The position numbers were made by a program, and so were the translations under genes. A DNA stretch of 23,622 bases. Source: an uncultured Eubacterium sp. (GTDB lineage: Bacteria > Bacillota_A > Clostridia > Lachnospirales > Lachnospiraceae). A model generated the notes under the pieces. It was not told the DNA's origin. It worked only from the letters and a program-made list of their open reading frames with translations, and did not search any database. Positions 21,784-23,622 of the stretch are shown here, piece after piece (the stretch's first letter is position 1; each line of letters starts with the position of its first letter). The DNA lies in NCBI GenBank assembly GCA_910589045.1, contig CAJUSH010000046.1, forward strand, positions 1 through 23,622, in the 5' to 3' direction.

Positions 21784-22622
21784 GAATGATTCATACGGAC
21801 CAGATTATTTCAGAAATACGTGATATGTGTATCGATGCAAATTTATATCTGTCTGATGATATGAAGCAGGCAATTTCCGACGGGAAACATTCAGAAAAAT
21901 CTCCGCTTGGCAGGCAGATTTTGGAGCATCTTGAGGAAAATATGGACATTGCCGCTGCGGAAAGCATTCCAATTTGTCAGGATACCGGGATGGCGGTCGT
22001 TTTCTTAAAAATCGGTCAGGAGCTCCATATAGAAGGACTTAGCTTAGAGGATGCGGTTAATGAAGGTATCCGTCAGGGTTATACGGACGGATACCTGAGA
22101 AAATCTGTTGTGGGCGACCCGCTTTTAAGGGAAAATACGAAGGATAATACACCGGGTATTATCCATTATGAGATTGTACCCGGAGATCAGCTGGAAATTA
22201 CAGTTGCCCCGAAGGGCTTTGGAAGCGAAAATATGAGCCGTATTTTCATGTTAAAGCCCGCAGATGGTGTGGAAGGCGTGAAACATGCGATTCTTACGGC
22301 AGTAAAGGATGCGGGACCGAATGCCTGTCCGCCCATGGTTGTTGGTGTCGGTGTCGGAGGGGACTTTGAAAAATGTGCAATTCTGGCGAAAAAAGCACTG
22401 ACCCGTCCCATGAATGAGCGATCCGCGATTTCACATATCAGGAATCTGGAAGAAGAAATGCTTGAAAAAATCAACAGGCTTGGTATCGGTCCGGGGGGAC
22501 TCGGAGGTACGACGACTGCTCTTGCAGTTCACATCAATACTTATCCCACGCATATTGCCGGACTTCCTGTGGCAGTCAATATCTGTTGCCATGTGAACCG
22601 GCATGTGATGCGGATCCTATAG
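21780..22622 (+). CDS. Class I fumarate hydratase, alpha subunit
   Basis: A 280-residue N-terminal-type subunit of a two-subunit [4Fe-4S] hydro-lyase, most likely interconverting fumarate and malate; tartrate dehydratase is a close relative that sequence alone does not exclude. Likely cluster ligands are Cys66 (ICQDTG), Cys183 (PNACPP) and Cys269 or Cys270 (NICCHVNRH). Other family motifs are GDPLLRENT and GPGGLGGTTTALAV. The ATG overlaps the gyrA stop as ATGA, and GAGGAGG lies inside the end of gyrA, so translation is probably coupled to gyrase. The partner subunit follows after a 91-bp gap with a hairpin. Confidence 0.92.
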   Translation: MRMIHTDQIISEIRDMCIDANLYLSDDMKQAISDGKHSEKSPLGRQILEHLEENMDIAAAESIPICQDTGMAVVFLKIGQELHIEGLSLEDAVNEGIRQGYTDGYLRKSVVGDPLLRENTKDNTPGIIHYEIVPGDQLEITVAPKGFGSENMSRIFMLKPADGVEGVKHAILTAVKDAGPNACPPMVVGVGVGGDFEKCAILAKKALTRPMNERSAISHIRNLEEEMLEKINRLGIGPGGLGGTTTALAVHINTYPTHIAGLPVAVNICCHVNRHVMRIL

Positions 22623-22628
22623 GCTGAT

Positions 22629-22650
22629 GGCAGCGTTCCAGACAGCTGCC
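22629..22650 (+). other. Intercistronic hairpin between fumarase subunits
   Basis: GGCAGC (22629-22634) and GCTGCC (22645-22650) form a six-pair GC-rich stem with a ten-base loop, seven bases after the alpha-subunit stop. No T run follows, so it is not a standard terminator. It may affect processing or the subunit ratio. Confidence 0.5.
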
Positions 22651-22713
22651 GTTAGTTATAGTATGAAAATATCGCAGAAAAATAGTGATTCATATCAGTT
22701 ATGGGGAAAATAA

Positions 22714-23262
22714 ATGGAAAAACAGATTACAACTCCAATTTCGGAAGAAATTTCACAGAGTCTTCGTGCAGGAGATTATGTTTATCTCAGCGGAACCGTT
22801 TATGTGGCAAGAGATGCCGCGCATAAACGCATGATGGATGCACTTGACCGGGGAGAACAGCTTCCGTTTGCGGTCAGGGATTCCGTAATTTATTATATGG
22901 GTCCATCTCCTGCCAGGGAAGGACAGGTGATCGGCTCCGCCGGACCTACAACTGCAAGCCGTATGGATAAATATGCGCCGGTGCTTCTTGATCTGGGAAA
23001 TAAGGCAATGATCGGAAAAGGAAAGCGTTCACCGGAGGTAGTAGAAGCAATCATTCGAAACAAGGCTGTTTACTTTGCGGCGATCGGCGGTGCCGGTGCG
23101 CTCATCTCGAAATGTATCAAAAAATCAGAGCCGGTATGCTATGAGGATCTGGGTGCGGAGGCAGTCCGCAGGCTTGAGGTAGAGAATTTTCCGGTGATTG
23201 TCGTCATTGACAGTGAGGGAAACAATCTTTATGAGACGGCAATTCAGGCGTATATGTCATAG
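22714..23262 (+). CDS. Class I fumarate hydratase, beta subunit
   Basis: A 182-residue C-terminal-type subunit. It shows LRAGDYVYLSGTVYVARDAAHKRM (about 17-40), with the R-D-A-A-H-K motif of the family; YYMGPSPAREGQVIGSAGPTTASRMDKY (60-88); MIGKG (100-104); the GGAGAL motif (about 126-131); and an FPVIVVIDSEGNNLY end. It completes the active site with the alpha subunit. GGGG lies eight bases before the ATG. It is the last protein gene of the plus-strand cluster. Confidence 0.92.
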   Translation: MEKQITTPISEEISQSLRAGDYVYLSGTVYVARDAAHKRMMDALDRGEQLPFAVRDSVIYYMGPSPAREGQVIGSAGPTTASRMDKYAPVLLDLGNKAMIGKGKRSPEVVEAIIRNKAVYFAAIGGAGALISKCIKKSEPVCYEDLGAEAVRRLEVENFPVIVVIDSEGNNLYETAIQAYMS

Positions 23263-23295
23263 AAAAAATTTTTTTCATTTTTTTAAAAGTTTTGA

Positions 23296-23324
23296 TTGAC
23301 AAATAATGAAAATTTTAGTAGTAT
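23296..23324 (+). promoter_or_regulatory. Putative tRNA-Ser promoter
   Basis: A consensus TTGACA (23296-23301) is followed after 17 bp by TAGTAT (23319-23324), a four-of-six -10 within a TA-rich run. It ends about 43 bp before the tRNA. Confidence 0.6.
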
Positions 23325-23366
23325 ATATGATGCGTCACGTAAGTACAAAAAATAATTCGGAAACGA

Positions 23367-23454
23367 GCAGAAGTACTCAAGTGGTCGAAGAGGTGCCCCT
23401 GCTAAGGGTATAGGTCGGGAAACCGGCGCGAGGGTTCAAATCCCTCCTTCTGCG
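23367..23454 (+). tRNA. tRNA-Ser (anticodon GCU)
   Basis: An 88-nt class II tRNA. The acceptor strands GCAGAAG and CTTCTGC pair perfectly and G is the discriminator. The anticodon stem TGCCC/GGGTA encloses CTGCTAA, so the anticodon is GCU (23401-23403), reading AGC/AGU serine codons. The long variable arm GGTCGGGAAACCGGC and the T arm GAGGG-TTCAAAT-CCCTC are as expected for serine tRNA. CCA is not encoded. A T-rich run but no clear terminator hairpin follows. Confidence 0.97.
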
Positions 23455-23505
23455 TTTTATTTTCTGGAAGCACTTAGAAAAAATTAAAAAATTTGAAAAA
23501 AGGTG

Positions 23506-23534
23506 TTGACAAGAAAATAAAAATATGTTATCTT
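23506..23534 (+). promoter_or_regulatory. Strong promoter of an rRNA operon
   Basis: TTGACA (23506-23511) and TATCTT (23529-23534) are 17 bp apart within a very AT-rich upstream stretch. No protein frame follows. The downstream sequence has the style of a clostridial pre-16S leader, so this is most likely an rRNA promoter. Confidence 0.8.
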
Positions 23535-23540
23535 ATCAAA

Positions 23541-23622
23541 GTTGCCGCTGATACGGCAGCGAAAACGAAAGAAAACAAAGAAACGAACCTTGATAACTGA
23601 ACAGTGAAATAACCTTGAATGA
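23541..23622 (+). other. rRNA operon leader (16S gene beyond window end)
   Basis: The transcript begins with a TGCCG/CGGCA hairpin (23543-23558), then a purine-rich AAAGAAAACAAAG run and the stretch CTTGATAACTGAACAGTGAA (23591-23610). The last is of the type commonly found just upstream of 16S genes and in rRNA spacers of Clostridia. No 16S sequence is visible before the window ends. Confidence 0.7.

Noticed and set aside
22629..22650. Terminator between the fumarase subunits
   Set aside because: The hairpin has no following T run, and the next gene belongs to the same enzyme.
1..23622. Insertion sequence, prophage or integrase
   Set aside because: No transposase, integrase or target-site duplication is visible; the window is mainly conserved origin-region housekeeping genes.

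Overview
The window spans the replication-origin region of a bacterial chromosome. The organism is most likely a Lachnospiraceae-type member of the Clostridia. Evidence seen directly: the Gram-positive order rpmH-rnpA-yidD-yidC-jag-mnmE-mnmG-rsmG-parA-parB on one side and dnaA-dnaN-yaaA-recF-gyrB-gyrA on the other, strong AGGAGG ribosome binding sites, canonical sigma-A-like promoters, TGTTTCACGTGAAACA parS sites, a two-subunit class I fumarase, and DUF3881/DUF4446-type genes beside parB. The family placement is inference from gene content and protein style; no search was run.

Layout. A partial tRNA-Arg(CCU) lies at the left edge. On the minus strand follow a DUF3881-like gene, a DUF4446 membrane protein, parB and parA. 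The 5' leader of parA holds a structured element with two perfect 42-bp direct repeats. Beyond it lie two parS sites, then the only plus-strand (head-on) genes of the left arm: a 75-aa two-helix membrane protein and a membrane-anchored alpha/beta-hydrolase-fold protein whose usual catalytic histidine is a tyrosine. A bidirectional terminator separates these from the convergent mnmE-mnmG-rsmG operon. Next comes the rpmH-rnpA-yidD-yidC-jag operon, with a perfect -35/-10 promoter before rpmH and a strong terminator after jag.

The gap between rpmH and dnaA (13029-13342) holds divergent promoters and a cluster of DnaA-box-like 9-mers. A second, smaller set plus an AT-rich stretch lies between dnaA and dnaN, so the origin looks bipartite. 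The right arm, all on the plus strand, is dnaA, dnaN, an S4-domain gene (yaaA), recF, gyrB, gyrA and the two fumarase subunits. It ends with tRNA-Ser(GCU) and the promoter and leader of an rRNA operon whose 16S gene would start just past the window.

How the parts work together. DnaA, DnaN and RecF start and support replication at this origin, gyrase relaxes the positive supercoils that replication produces, and ParA/ParB/parS segregate the origin. RnpA, L34, YidC/YidD, Jag, MnmE/MnmG and RsmG serve RNA processing, membrane insertion and ribosome/tRNA modification. Almost all genes point away from the origin, co-directional with the replication fork. The head-on two-gene module and the repeat-bearing parA leader are the least explained parts.
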